A DNA stretch of 64,000 nucleotides, taken from assembly GCF_000425065.1 (NCBI RefSeq), contig NZ_AULB01000008.1, positions 310,001 to 374,000 on the forward strand. Direction: 5' to 3'. Shown piece by piece: positions 16,101 to 24,282 of the stretch. The DNA comes from Actinomadura rifamycini DSM 43936 (GTDB lineage: Bacteria; Actinomycetota; Actinomycetes; Streptosporangiales; Streptosporangiaceae). Under the pieces are notes generated by a model. That model was not told the origin of the DNA. It saw only the letters and a list, made by a program, of their open reading frames with translations, and searched no databases. How positions within the stretch are numbered: the first letter of the stretch is position 1; each line of letters starts with the position of its first letter. The translations under genes and the position numbers were made by a program.

Positions 16101-18662
16101 ATGTGGCTCATCGCGCGGCGCTCGTTCGCCGAAGGGTGGGGGCGGCTGGTCGCGACGCTGCTCGCGGGCGTGTTCGCGATCGGGCTGATCGCCGGGTCGC
16201 TGCAGTTCGGGCTGCGCGCGCAGGCGGCGGTGTCGGGCGGCGACGCCAGCGAGTTCGCCCGGACGGACGTGCTGGTGCAGGCGGGCGGGAACGACCCGGG
16301 CGACCTGTACGGGACGCCGGACGGGCGGATCCCGCTCGGCGCGGTCGCGGGCCGTCCGGGGGTCGCGGCGGCGGCCGGGGACGCGCGGGTGCCGGTCACC
16401 GTGAGCGGGCGGGACGGGAAGCCGGTGCTCCCGCCGGCCGGCGCGGGCACGACGCTGCGCCCGTGGGTCGCGGAGCCGTCGCTGAACGCGTACCGGCTGG
16501 AGGCGGGGCGGGCACCCGCGCGGGACGGGGAGGTCGCGGTCACCCGGCACGTCGCGCTGGCCGGGAAGGTCGGCACCGGCGACGCGCTCCCGGTGCTGCT
16601 GCCGGACCGGGTCGCCGAGATGACGGTCGTCGGGATCGTCACCGTGCAGGGCCGCGACGCGGTCGCGGCCGGCGACCTGGTGCTGGCGCCGCCGGAGACG
16701 GTGCGGCGCGCGGCCGGGCTGGAGCCGGGCGTGTGGCAGACCGTCTGGGTGGACGCCGCGCCGGGGGTCCCGGCCGGCGAGCTGCGGGGGCGGCTGGCCC
16801 GCGACCTGAAGGGCGACGCGACCGTCCGGACGGCGCAGGACGTGCGGGACGCGCATTCGGCGGCCCTGCGGTCGACCGGGGCGTCGGTGGGCGGCGCGAT
16901 CGGGATGCTCGCGTCGGTGGCGGTGTTCGTGGGCCTGTTCGTGGTGGCGAACACGTTCGGCGCGCTCGTCCGGCAGCGGACGCCGCGGCTGGCGCTGCTC
17001 GGCGCGATCGGCGCCACCCCGCGGCAGCTGAAGCGGCTCATCCGGCTGGAGGCGCTCGCGGTCGGCGCCGTCGCGTCGCTGGGCGGGCTGCTCGTCGGCT
17101 ACCCGGTGTCGGCGCTGCTGACCCGGCTGTTCGCCGCGGACGGCTTCGACATCGCCGCCGCGGACGCCCAGTTCGGCTGGGTCGCGCTGGCGGTGCCCGT
17201 CGCGGCCGGGCTGCTGGTCACCCAGCTCGCGGCGGGGCGGGCGGCGCGGCGGGCCGCCGCGGTGTCGCCGATGCGGGCGCTGCGGGCGGCGAGCACCGGG
17301 GCCGAGGGCCGCCGGTGGCCGCGGCTCGCGGGCGCCCTCGCCGTGTTCGCCTGCGCGTGGATGTTCTTCGGTCCCGCGATCGCCGTGCAGTACGAGGAGC
17401 CGCCCGGCATGGAGCGGACGATGGGCACCGCGGTCCTCGTGCTGTTCGGCTGCATGACGACCGTGGCGGCGCTCGCCGTCCTCGCGCCGTTCTTCGTCGG
17501 CCCGCTCGGCGGGCTCGTCGGGCGGGCGGGGACGGTCGTGAGCGGGGAGGCGGGGCGGCTCGCGCGCGCCACGATCACCCGCAGCCCGCGCCGGGTGTCG
17601 TCCGCGGCGTCGTCGCTCATGCTCGGCGTCGCGCTGGTCGGCGCCACCGCGCTGCTCGCGCTGTCGGTGCACGACCGGTTCGGGGAGGCCGGCCGGGAGG
17701 TGCTGCGGGCCGACCACGCGATCGCGGCGACCGGCGCGGCGACCGGCGGCGGGGGCGCGCTGCCCCGCGACGTCGCCGGACGCGTCGCGGACGTCCCGGG
17801 CGTGACGTCCGCGACGGCCCTGACGATGGCCGACGCGGCGATCGTCGGCGCGTCGGACAGCGCCATGCCGTACCTCATGGTGACGGGCGCGGACCAGCGG
17901 GACCTGCGCGCGACGCTCGACCTCGGCGGGAGCCTGCGGCCGCTCGGTCCCGGCGAGATCGGGCTGTCCTCGGCGGTCATGGAGGCGCACGGCCTGGCCG
18001 CGGGCGACCGGCTGGTGCTGCGGGGCGACCGGGGGCGGGTGGCGCTGACGGTCGCGGGCGCCTACCACGACCCGTCGCACCTGTTCGCCGACCAGGCCCT
18101 CGTGGCGCCCGCGACCATGGAGCGGCTCGCCCCCGGCGCGGCGGCGCGGGCGGTGCTGGTGCGCGGCGGCGACCGGGCGGCGCTGGCCCGCGCCGTCGCG
18201 GACGTCCCGGGCGCGGAGGTCCTCGACCGGGACGCCTACCTCGACGCGACCGTCGACGGGATGACCAACGGGCTGACGGTCATGTACGGGTTCATCGGCA
18301 TGGCGCTCGTCCTCGCGCTGTTCGGGACGGCCACGACCGTGTCGATGAGCGTCGGCGAGCGCACCCGCGAGTTCGGGCTGCTCGGCGCCGTCGGCGCGAC
18401 GGAGCCGCAGATCCGCACGATCGTCCGGTGGGAGGCCGCCACGGTCGTCCTGCTCGGGAGCCTGCTGGGGCTCGGGGCCGCGCTCGGCACGACGGTCGCG
18501 CTGCACGCGGTGACGGGCAGCTCGTTCCTGCGCCCGATGGCGCCCTGGTGGCTGCTCGCCCTGATCGTCGCGGGCGCCGCCGCGGTGACGGCGGCGACGT
18601 CCGCGCTGCCGGCGCGGCGGGCGTCCGGCGTCCCCGTCCTGACCGCGGCCAAGGCCGAGTGA
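16101..18662 (+). CDS. FtsX/MacB-type ABC transporter permease
   Basis: 853-residue permease with two FtsX-like units. An N-terminal helix and large extracytoplasmic domain are followed by three helices (about residues 255-380), a second pair of helices and periplasmic domain, then three C-terminal helices (from GFIGMALVLALFGTATTVS to the end). The repeated motif EFGLLGAVGATEPQIRT / RLALLGAIGATPRQLKR marks the two coupling helices. GGAGGG precedes the ATG. With the ATPase it forms a mechanotransmission exporter, probably for lipids, peptides or drugs; no periplasmic adaptor is nearby. Confidence 0.92.
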   Translation: MWLIARRSFAEGWGRLVATLLAGVFAIGLIAGSLQFGLRAQAAVSGGDASEFARTDVLVQAGGNDPGDLYGTPDGRIPLGAVAGRPGVAAAAGDARVPVTVSGRDGKPVLPPAGAGTTLRPWVAEPSLNAYRLEAGRAPARDGEVAVTRHVALAGKVGTGDALPVLLPDRVAEMTVVGIVTVQGRDAVAAGDLVLAPPETVRRAAGLEPGVWQTVWVDAAPGVPAGELRGRLARDLKGDATVRTAQDVRDAHSAALRSTGASVGGAIGMLASVAVFVGLFVVANTFGALVRQRTPRLALLGAIGATPRQLKRLIRLEALAVGAVASLGGLLVGYPVSALLTRLFAADGFDIAAADAQFGWVALAVPVAAGLLVTQLAAGRAARRAAAVSPMRALRAASTGAEGRRWPRLAGALAVFACAWMFFGPAIAVQYEEPPGMERTMGTAVLVLFGCMTTVAALAVLAPFFVGPLGGLVGRAGTVVSGEAGRLARATITRSPRRVSSAASSLMLGVALVGATALLALSVHDRFGEAGREVLRADHAIAATGAATGGGGALPRDVAGRVADVPGVTSATALTMADAAIVGASDSAMPYLMVTGADQRDLRATLDLGGSLRPLGPGEIGLSSAVMEAHGLAAGDRLVLRGDRGRVALTVAGAYHDPSHLFADQALVAPATMERLAPGAAARAVLVRGGDRAALARAVADVPGAEVLDRDAYLDATVDGMTNGLTVMYGFIGMALVLALFGTATTVSMSVGERTREFGLLGAVGATEPQIRTIVRWEAATVVLLGSLLGLGAALGTTVALHAVTGSSFLRPMAPWWLLALIVAGAAAVTAATSALPARRASGVPVLTAAKAE

Positions 18663-18690
18663 CCCGGCGGGCGGCGGCCCGGCGGGCGGC

Positions 18691-19266
18691 TCAGTGGTGG
18701 GCGCCGCGGCGGTGGCAGCCGATCAGGTGGTCGTCGACCAGGCCGCACGCCTGCATGAGGGCGTAGGCGGTGGTGGGCCCGACGAACCGGAACCCGTGCC
18801 GCTTCAGCTCCTTCGCGAGCGCCTTCGAGCCGTCGGTGAAGGCGGGCACGTCGGCGGTGTCGGCGCGCGCGGGGGCGCCGGGGTCGGCGTGGCGCCACGC
18901 GGTCGCGGCGAGCCCGCCGGGCAGGTCGAGCGCGGCGCGGGCGTTGCCGATCGCCGCCTCGATCTTCGCCCGGTTCCGGACGATCGACGCGTCCGCGAGC
19001 AGCCGCTCCACGTCGTCCGTCCCGAACGCGGCGACCTTCTCGGGGTCGAAGCCGCAGAACGCGGCCCGGAACGCCTCGCGCTTGCGCAGGATCGTCAGCC
19101 ACGACAGCCCCGACTGGAACGCCTCCAGGCACAGCCGCTCGTAGAGGCCCTGGTCGTCGCGGACGGGACGGCCCCACTCCTCGTCGTGGTACGCGAGGTA
19201 GTCGGGCGGGCCGGCGCCCCACGGGCAGCGGGCCAGTCCGTCGGCACCGGTGATCACGGTCGTCAC
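18691..19266 (-). CDS. tag: DNA-3-methyladenine glycosylase I
   Basis: Base-excision repair enzyme removing 3-methyladenine. The Tag family zinc ligands are in place (RCPW, AYHDEEWG, and DDHLIGCHR near the C-terminus), as is the acidic base-recognition residue in CLEAFQSGLSWLTIL. GFRFVGPTTAYALMQACGLV is the diagnostic C-terminal motif. The GTG start overlaps the upstream stop by 4 bp (19263-19266). 191 aa, normal length. Neighbourhood with a DivIVA-like gene is the same as mycobacterial tagA. Confidence 0.95.
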   Translation of the reverse strand: MTTVITGADGLARCPWGAGPPDYLAYHDEEWGRPVRDDQGLYERLCLEAFQSGLSWLTILRKREAFRAAFCGFDPEKVAAFGTDDVERLLADASIVRNRAKIEAAIGNARAALDLPGGLAATAWRHADPGAPARADTADVPAFTDGSKALAKELKRHGFRFVGPTTAYALMQACGLVDDHLIGCHRRGAHH

Positions 19267-19748
19267 GGCCGCTCGTCCTCCTCCTCGGCGTCGCCCGCCG
19301 TCCGGTCGTCGCGCGGCTCGCCGGCGTCCGGGGACACGTCGCCGGACGGGGACACGTCGCCGGACGGGGGGACGTCTCCGGACGGGAGGGCGTTCGGGCC
19401 GGTGCTCTCGCGCAGCCCGTACAGGGCGCCGACCGACTCGCCGCCGCCGAGCCGCAGCTCGGCGTTCTCCCGCCGCAGCGCGTCGATCTCGGCGTCGCGG
19501 TCGGCCAGCGCGCGGGCGAGGCGCCGCACGGCCTCGTCGGTCAGGTCGGGCTGGTAGCCCCACAGGGTGCGCGGCAGCCGCAGGTACGCCACGTCGGCCT
19601 GGGTGACGGGCCACCCCTCCGCGCCGAGCGTGAGCCGCGGATGGTCGGGGTGCGCCGCCGCGAGCTCCCCGCCCCGGCCCATGGCGAGCAGGACGACGGC
19701 GCCCAGCACGGCGACGGCCGCCAGCCCGAGGACGACGAACACGATCAT
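19263..19748 (-). CDS. Membrane-anchored DivIVA-domain-like small protein
   Basis: 161 aa: one N-terminal transmembrane helix (MIVFVVLGLAAVAVLGAVVL), then a short region ending in a coiled segment (ALADRDAEIDALRRENAEL) typical of DivIVA-domain proteins encoded beside tag in actinobacteria (compare Rv1209). The acidic C-terminus contains three SGDVSP-type repeats encoded by an 18-bp tandem repeat. TAGACT, a possible -10, lies 9 bases upstream of the ATG. Likely membrane-associated; role in growth or division is a family-based guess. Confidence 0.75.
   Translation of the reverse strand: MIVFVVLGLAAVAVLGAVVLLAMGRGGELAAAHPDHPRLTLGAEGWPVTQADVAYLRLPRTLWGYQPDLTDEAVRRLARALADRDAEIDALRRENAELRLGGGESVGALYGLRESTGPNALPSGDVPPSGDVSPSGDVSPDAGEPRDDRTAGDAEEEDERP
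19332..19385. repeat. Three 18-bp tandem repeats inside the DivIVA-like gene
   Basis: Copies at 19332-19349, 19350-19367 (identical) and 19368-19385 (diverged). They keep frame and encode the repeated hexapeptide SGDVSP/SGDVPP in the disordered tail, so copy number can vary without breaking the gene. Confidence 0.9.
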
Positions 19749-19842
19749 GCTCCGATCAGTCTACGCGGCGGGGCCGCCGGAACCGTCCGGCCGCCGGGGG
19801 CGCGCGGTCGTCCCCCGAGGAGATCGTGCCACGCTTGGGGGC

Positions 19843-20163
19843 ATGGGGAAGCATGAGCCGGTGACGCTGCTGGAACCGGACGAGCGGGTGCCGGACGGGA
19901 TCGTGGACGCGGGCACCGCGCCCCCGGCGGGCCGGGTCGCGGACCTGGCCGCCGCCGGGGAGAGGGTGCTGGTCGCGCTGGAGACGGACGCGCGGGAGCC
20001 CGATCCCGGGCTGCTGGCCGCGGCGTCCGTCTACGCGTGGGCGGGGGCGCGGGCGCTGCGCGTCCCCGCGTCGCAGGCCGCCGCCGTGCGCGACGTCCTG
20101 GACATGGTGGCCTCCATCCGGGGGGAGCGGCCCCCGGCGGAGACCCGGCGCGGGCTGGCCTGA
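19843..20163 (+). CDS. Small conserved protein, DHPS C-terminus-like
   Basis: 106 aa, no transmembrane segment. Starts at ATG 19843 (GGAG 20 bases upstream, weak). The C-terminal part (LLAAASVYAWAGARALRVP then AAVRDVLDMVASI) resembles the last beta-alpha unit of dihydropteroate-synthase-type TIM barrels, where an ...GA-R-V-R-V-H-D segment precedes the last helix. Mycobacteria carry folP2 at this position. This may be a vestige or a stand-alone derivative; I cannot assign a function. It converges tightly on the PhoX-like gene (one base between stops). Confidence 0.6.
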   Translation: MGKHEPVTLLEPDERVPDGIVDAGTAPPAGRVADLAAAGERVLVALETDAREPDPGLLAAASVYAWAGARALRVPASQAAAVRDVLDMVASIRGERPPAETRRGLA

Positions 20164-20164
20164 G

Positions 20165-21490
20165 TCAGCCGCGGATCTTGTTCCACGGGCCGGTGATGGC
20201 GAACGTCACGCCGGGGCCGCTCTGCCGGTTGGCGTACAGGGTGCGGCCGTCGGGCGAGAACGTCACGCCGCAGAACTCGCTGTCGTTGGCGGCGTTGCGG
20301 GCGAACGCGAAGGGCTTGTTGTCCTTCGTGGTGCCGACGAGGTGCTGCGTGCCGTCGCCGTCCTCGGCGATGATCACGCCGCCGCCGTAGGGCGAGACGG
20401 TGATGTTGTCGGGACCGTCGAACCGCGAGTCGTTGCGGAAGATGAGCTGGAGCTCGAACTCGTTGGTCTTCGGGTCGTAGGTCCAGACCTGGCCCTTGTG
20501 GTCGCGGGCGGCGCCGTCGGCCTTGTTGGCGAAGCTGGCCACGAACCACGCCTTGCCGTGCCCCCACCAGCAGCCCTCGAGCTTCTGCGTGCGGGTGATC
20601 TCGTCGCCGAACTGCTCGCGGATCGAGGTCTGCTTGGCGTACTTGTCCGGGACGGCCTTCCACCGGGCGTGCAGCTTCGTGCCGGGCTCGTCGATGAGCG
20701 CCAGGTCCGGGACGTCCCGGATGTAGCCGACCTCGAGGCGGCCGCCCTGCATGTACGCGTGGTAGTCGCCGCGGTGGGCGCGGGGGCGGAACCGGTAGAA
20801 CATGCCGAACGGGCCGGACGCGTCCTCGGTGAGGTACGCGGTGAGGGTGTGCGGGTCGACGCAGACGGCCTCGTGCGCGAAGCGGCCCATCTCCTTCAGC
20901 GGCTCCGGCCTGGTGCGGCGGCCGTACGGGTCGACCTCGAACACCCAGCCGTGGCTCTTGCTCTCGCCGCCGAAGCCCTCGGTCTCCTCGCAGGTCAGCC
21001 AGGTGCCCCACGGGGTGACGCCGCCCGCGCAGTTCGTGGACGTCCCGGCGAGGCTGACGTACTGCGACCGCAGCTCGTCGCCGTTCTTCAGCAGCATCGT
21101 GGTGGTGCCGCCGAACGCCTCCGGGTCGTACACCAGCTCGTCCGGGGCGACCGCCTTGACGCCGCTCGCGGTCTGCTCGTGGTTGCGGACCACCAGCAGC
21201 TCGTTGCTCTTGCCGGTCGGGAACGTTCCCATGGCGTCGTGCCGGCCGGGGACCCGGACGCCGTCCGAGATGACGTCGCCCTCGACCGACAGCTCCTTGT
21301 ACGAGAAGCCCCGGGGGAGGTCGAGGACGCCCTTGGGGTCGGGCACGAGCGGGCCGTAGCCGTAGGCTTCGCCGGCGCCGGTGTCGGCGACCGCGGAGGT
21401 CTGGAAGATGGCGTCGAGGCTGCCGGCCATCGCAAGGGACATCGCGCCGACGGCGCCGCCCTTCATCACTCCACGACGGGTGACGGACAT
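20165..21490 (-). CDS. Tat-exported PhoX-type phosphatase (DUF839)
   Basis: Extracellular alkaline phosphatase family member that uses calcium and iron cofactors. The signal peptide begins MSVTRRGVMKGG with the twin arginine, then a hydrophobic stretch ending near ADTGAG. Motifs include LLVVRNHEQTASG, AGGVTPWGTWLTCEET (with the conserved Cys), GRFAHEAVCVDP and EGCWWGHGKAWFVAS, all typical of PhoX/DUF839. 441 aa. PhoX genes are usually phosphate-regulated; a single imperfect Pho-box-like unit lies at 21555-21565. Confidence 0.88.
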   Translation of the reverse strand: MSVTRRGVMKGGAVGAMSLAMAGSLDAIFQTSAVADTGAGEAYGYGPLVPDPKGVLDLPRGFSYKELSVEGDVISDGVRVPGRHDAMGTFPTGKSNELLVVRNHEQTASGVKAVAPDELVYDPEAFGGTTTMLLKNGDELRSQYVSLAGTSTNCAGGVTPWGTWLTCEETEGFGGESKSHGWVFEVDPYGRRTRPEPLKEMGRFAHEAVCVDPHTLTAYLTEDASGPFGMFYRFRPRAHRGDYHAYMQGGRLEVGYIRDVPDLALIDEPGTKLHARWKAVPDKYAKQTSIREQFGDEITRTQKLEGCWWGHGKAWFVASFANKADGAARDHKGQVWTYDPKTNEFELQLIFRNDSRFDGPDNITVSPYGGGVIIAEDGDGTQHLVGTTKDNKPFAFARNAANDSEFCGVTFSPDGRTLYANRQSGPGVTFAITGPWNKIRG

Positions 21491-21554
21491 GAACGCTCCT
21501 AAGTGAGGGATCGCGTGAGGGGATCACGCGGGAGCTTTCTCCGCCATGCTTAAT

Positions 21555-21565
21555 CGGAAGTGAAC
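21555..21565 (-). promoter_or_regulatory. Possible single Pho-box unit
   Basis: Minus-strand GTTCACTTCCG agrees with 10 of 11 positions of the PhoP direct-repeat unit of streptomycetes (G-G/T-TCAYYYR-C/G-G). Only one unit is clear; functional Pho boxes need at least two, so this is weak. Confidence 0.25.
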
Positions 21566-21617
21566 GAACGGGCGCGGATCGGGAAACCCCCAGGACACAG
21601 TTGATCCTTTGACGACG

Positions 21618-22715
21618 TCAGGGCCTCCCGGACGCCGGCAGCTCACCGAGCGTCACCTTCGCCTCCCGCTCCGTCCCGTCCGGTTTGCGGATCTTCACGG
21701 TGACGTTCTGCCCCGGTCTCAGGTTCGCGAGCACCGTCGTCAGCGCCGTCTGGTCCGGCGTCGGCGTCCCGTTCACGGCGAGGATCAGGTCCCCCGCCGC
21801 GATCCCCGACCCGGCGGCGCCGCCGCCCTCCAGCACCTCGACGACCGCGACCGCCGACTCCCGCCCGCTCTCCGGGTCGACGATCGTCCGGACGACGACG
21901 CCGAGCGCCGCCCGTCCCGAGTCCGTCACCTCGCCGCTCCGGATGAGCTGCGGGACGATCCGCCGCACGGTGCCGCTCGGCGTCGCGAACCCGATCCCGT
22001 TCGCGGCGCCGCCGATGGACGGGTCGGACGCCGCGGCGGTCGGCACGCCGATCACCTCGCCGGTCAGCGTGACGAGCGCCCCGCCGCTGTTGCCGGGGTT
22101 GATCGGCGCGCTCGTCTGGATCGCGTCGGCGATGGTCGAGCCCTCGAAGTCGCCCTCGCCCTGCGTCGACACCGTCCGGTGCAGCGCCGACACGATCCCG
22201 CTCGTCACGCTCCCGGCGAGCCCGAGGGGATTGCCCATGGCGAGGACGATCTGCCCCACCCGCGCCTTGCTCGAGTCGGCCCACGTCGCGGGCTTGAGGG
22301 ACGCGCCGTCCACCTTGACGACGGCGAGGTCGTCCGGCGGGAACGCCCCCACGAGCCGCGCGTCCAGCCGCGCGCCGCCGGACGCGGCCGTCACCCGGAT
22401 GCGCCGCGCGCCCGCGACGACGTGCGCGTTCGTGACGATGTGCCCCCGGCCGTCGAACACGACCCCGGAGCCCTCGCCCCGATCGGTCTCGATCTTCACG
22501 ACCGAGGGCAGGACGGCGTCGACGATCCGCTGGTACTGCTGCTCCAGGTTCACCGCCGCGCCCGTCGCCGGGACGGGCGTGCCCGCCGCGCCGGGCGCCG
22601 GACTCCCGCCGTCCCCGCCGCCCCCGCCGCCGTCCCCGCCTCCGGAGCACCCCGCGAGCAGCAGCCCGCCCGCGACCGCCACCGCACACGCCTTCACCCT
22701 GGTCACGCCGTTCAC
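21618..22715 (-). CDS. Lipoprotein HtrA-like serine protease with PDZ domain
   Basis: Second S1C protease in the window. A type II signal peptide with lipobox LLAGC anchors it outside the membrane. A Gly-rich linker precedes the protease domain with His (IVTNAHVV), Asp (DDLAVVKV) and Ser (NPGNSGGALV). The PDZ domain (GIAAGDLILAVNGTPTPD) is C-terminal. It is smaller (365 aa) than the membrane HtrA at 1756-3606 and lacks its long cytoplasmic region, so it cannot sense cytoplasmic partners. Located beside the PhoX-like gene in the same orientation. Confidence 0.92.
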   Translation of the reverse strand: MNGVTRVKACAVAVAGGLLLAGCSGGGDGGGGGGDGGSPAPGAAGTPVPATGAAVNLEQQYQRIVDAVLPSVVKIETDRGEGSGVVFDGRGHIVTNAHVVAGARRIRVTAASGGARLDARLVGAFPPDDLAVVKVDGASLKPATWADSSKARVGQIVLAMGNPLGLAGSVTSGIVSALHRTVSTQGEGDFEGSTIADAIQTSAPINPGNSGGALVTLTGEVIGVPTAAASDPSIGGAANGIGFATPSGTVRRIVPQLIRSGEVTDSGRAALGVVVRTIVDPESGRESAVAVVEVLEGGGAAGSGIAAGDLILAVNGTPTPDQTALTTVLANLRPGQNVTVKIRKPDGTEREAKVTLGELPASGRP

Positions 22716-22814
22716 GGGCCCACCTCCGCAGAGGCTCCTTCCCCGCCGGCGGAGATCACGCCTCCCCGTCCGGAGGCGGGCGCGCCCGGACGCGTCCGCC
22801 GCGGGCCGCGCGCC

Positions 22815-23411
22815 CTACAGTTCGGCCTCGGCGTAGTCCTCGGGGGTGGGCTCGATCCGGACCTGGGAGAGTTCGAGCAGGTCGAAGGCTTCGGGGACGG
22901 TCGAGGCCCAGCTCACCGCGTCGAACGCCTTCGCGCGGGTGAAGCCGTGCTCCGCGAGGCCCTTCATCAGCTCGCGCAGCGGCTCGTAGACGCCGACGGG
23001 GTCGAGGATGACGATCTGCTTGTCGTGCATGCCGAGGGTGCGGGCCGTCCAGATCTCGAACAGCTCCTCGAGCGTCCCGATGCCGCCGGGCAGGACGAGG
23101 AACGCGTCGCTGCGGCGGTCCATCTCGCCCTTGCGGGTGCGCATGTCGGGGGTGACGATCAGCTCGTCGTTCTCCTCGTCGGAGATCTCGAGGTCGACCA
23201 GGTTCTCGGGGATCACGCCGACGGTGCGGGCGCCGCCGGCCCGGGCGGCGCGCGCGACGGCGCCCATGCAGGACACCTGGGCGCCGCCGCTGACCAGGCT
23301 GTGGCCGCGCCGCGCCAGCTCGGCGCCGGCCTCCGCCGCGAGGTCGAGGAACCGGGGGTCGATCTTGCTGCTGGACGCGCAGAACACGCAGACCGCGAGG
23401 GAGTCGCTCAC
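22815..23411 (-). CDS. LOG-family (TIGR00730) nucleotide phosphoribohydrolase
   Basis: Rossmann-fold protein of the LOG family, whose members cleave N6-substituted adenosine monophosphates to free cytokinin-like bases. Conserved segments are SGGAQVSCMGAVARAA and the active-site signature PGGIGTLEEL with its glutamate, preceded by MRTRKGEMDRRSDAFLVL (Arg/Lys/Glu of the catalytic set). The GTG start overlaps the stop of the upstream LOG paralogue by 4 bp. 198 aa. Mycobacterial Rv1205 lies in the equivalent neighbourhood. Confidence 0.9.
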   Translation of the reverse strand: MSDSLAVCVFCASSSKIDPRFLDLAAEAGAELARRGHSLVSGGAQVSCMGAVARAARAGGARTVGVIPENLVDLEISDEENDELIVTPDMRTRKGEMDRRSDAFLVLPGGIGTLEELFEIWTARTLGMHDKQIVILDPVGVYEPLRELMKGLAEHGFTRAKAFDAVSWASTVPEAFDLLELSQVRIEPTPEDYAEAEL

Positions 23412-24232
23412 GTGCCGTCCACTTCCTGCCCCGCCGTCCCGGCGGCCCGGGCCGTCTCCTCGACCGCGGCCTGCTCCTGCAGCAGCCGCTCCTGCTCCAT
23501 GTGCGCGTCGACGATCACCTTGACGACCTCGTCGGGGTCGTCGGTGAGGTGGATCAGGTCCAGGTCGTCGGGGGAGATCTTCGCCGACGGCAGCATCGTG
23601 GCGCGGATCCAGTCGAGGAGGCCGCCCCAGAACTCGGTGCCGACGAGGACGATCGGGAACCGGGTGATCTTCTTGGTCTGGACGAGCGTGATCGCCTCGA
23701 ACAGCTCGTCCAGCGTCCCGAAGCCGCCCGGCAGCACCACGAACGCCTGCGAGTACTTCACGAACATCGTCTTGCGGACGAAGAAGTACCGGAACTCGAG
23801 GCCGATGTCGACGTGGTCGTTCAGCTTCTGCTCGAAGGGCAGCTCGATGCCGAGCCCGACCGACACGCCGCCGTTCTCGTCGCAGCCCTTGTTCGCCGCC
23901 TCCATGATGCCCGGGCCGCCGCCGGTGATCACCGCGTACCCGGCGTCGTGCAGCCGGGCGCCGATGTCGACGGCCGCCTCGTACTCGGGGGTGCCCGGCT
24001 TGGTGCGGGCGCTGCCGAACACGCTGACCGCCTTCGGCAGCTCCGCCAGCAGCCCGAACCCCTCCACGAACTCGGCCTGGATGCGCAGCACCCGCCACGG
24101 GTCGGCGTGCACCCAGTCGGCCGGGCCGCGCGCGTCGAGCAGCCGCTGGTCGGTGGTCGTCGGGGGGACGGCGCGCCCGCGCAGCATGGCGGGCCCCTGC
24201 CGCCGGGATCGGCGGCTTTCTTCGGATGTCAT
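23408..24232 (-). CDS. LOG-family (TIGR00730) Rossmann protein, long form
   Basis: Paralogue of the next gene, 274 aa. Has the nucleotide-binding GGGPGIMEAANKG and active-site PGGFGTLDEL motifs, plus KTMFVKYSQAFVVL. It carries an additional N-terminal segment (about 60 residues: RRQGPAMLRGR ... WVHADPWRVLRIQ) and a C-terminal helical tail typical of the long actinobacterial LOG group. The 4-bp overlap with the short LOG gene suggests joint translation, perhaps a hetero-oligomer. Annotated historically as lysine decarboxylase, which is incorrect for this family. Confidence 0.88.
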   Translation of the reverse strand: MTSEESRRSRRQGPAMLRGRAVPPTTTDQRLLDARGPADWVHADPWRVLRIQAEFVEGFGLLAELPKAVSVFGSARTKPGTPEYEAAVDIGARLHDAGYAVITGGGPGIMEAANKGCDENGGVSVGLGIELPFEQKLNDHVDIGLEFRYFFVRKTMFVKYSQAFVVLPGGFGTLDELFEAITLVQTKKITRFPIVLVGTEFWGGLLDWIRATMLPSAKISPDDLDLIHLTDDPDEVVKVIVDAHMEQERLLQEQAAVEETARAAGTAGQEVDGT

Positions 24233-24282
24233 GACCCCACCGTAATGGCGCGCCGGGTACCCCCACCTCCCGGTTTTCCCGG

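Noticed and set aside
19332..19385. Possible CRISPR-like repeats
   Set aside because: Contiguous 18-bp copies without spacers, inside a coding frame and encoding hexapeptides.
23408..24232. Lysine decarboxylase annotation for the LOG proteins
   Set aside because: The PGGxGTxxE motif family is phosphoribohydrolase; the decarboxylase label is a known historical mis-annotation.
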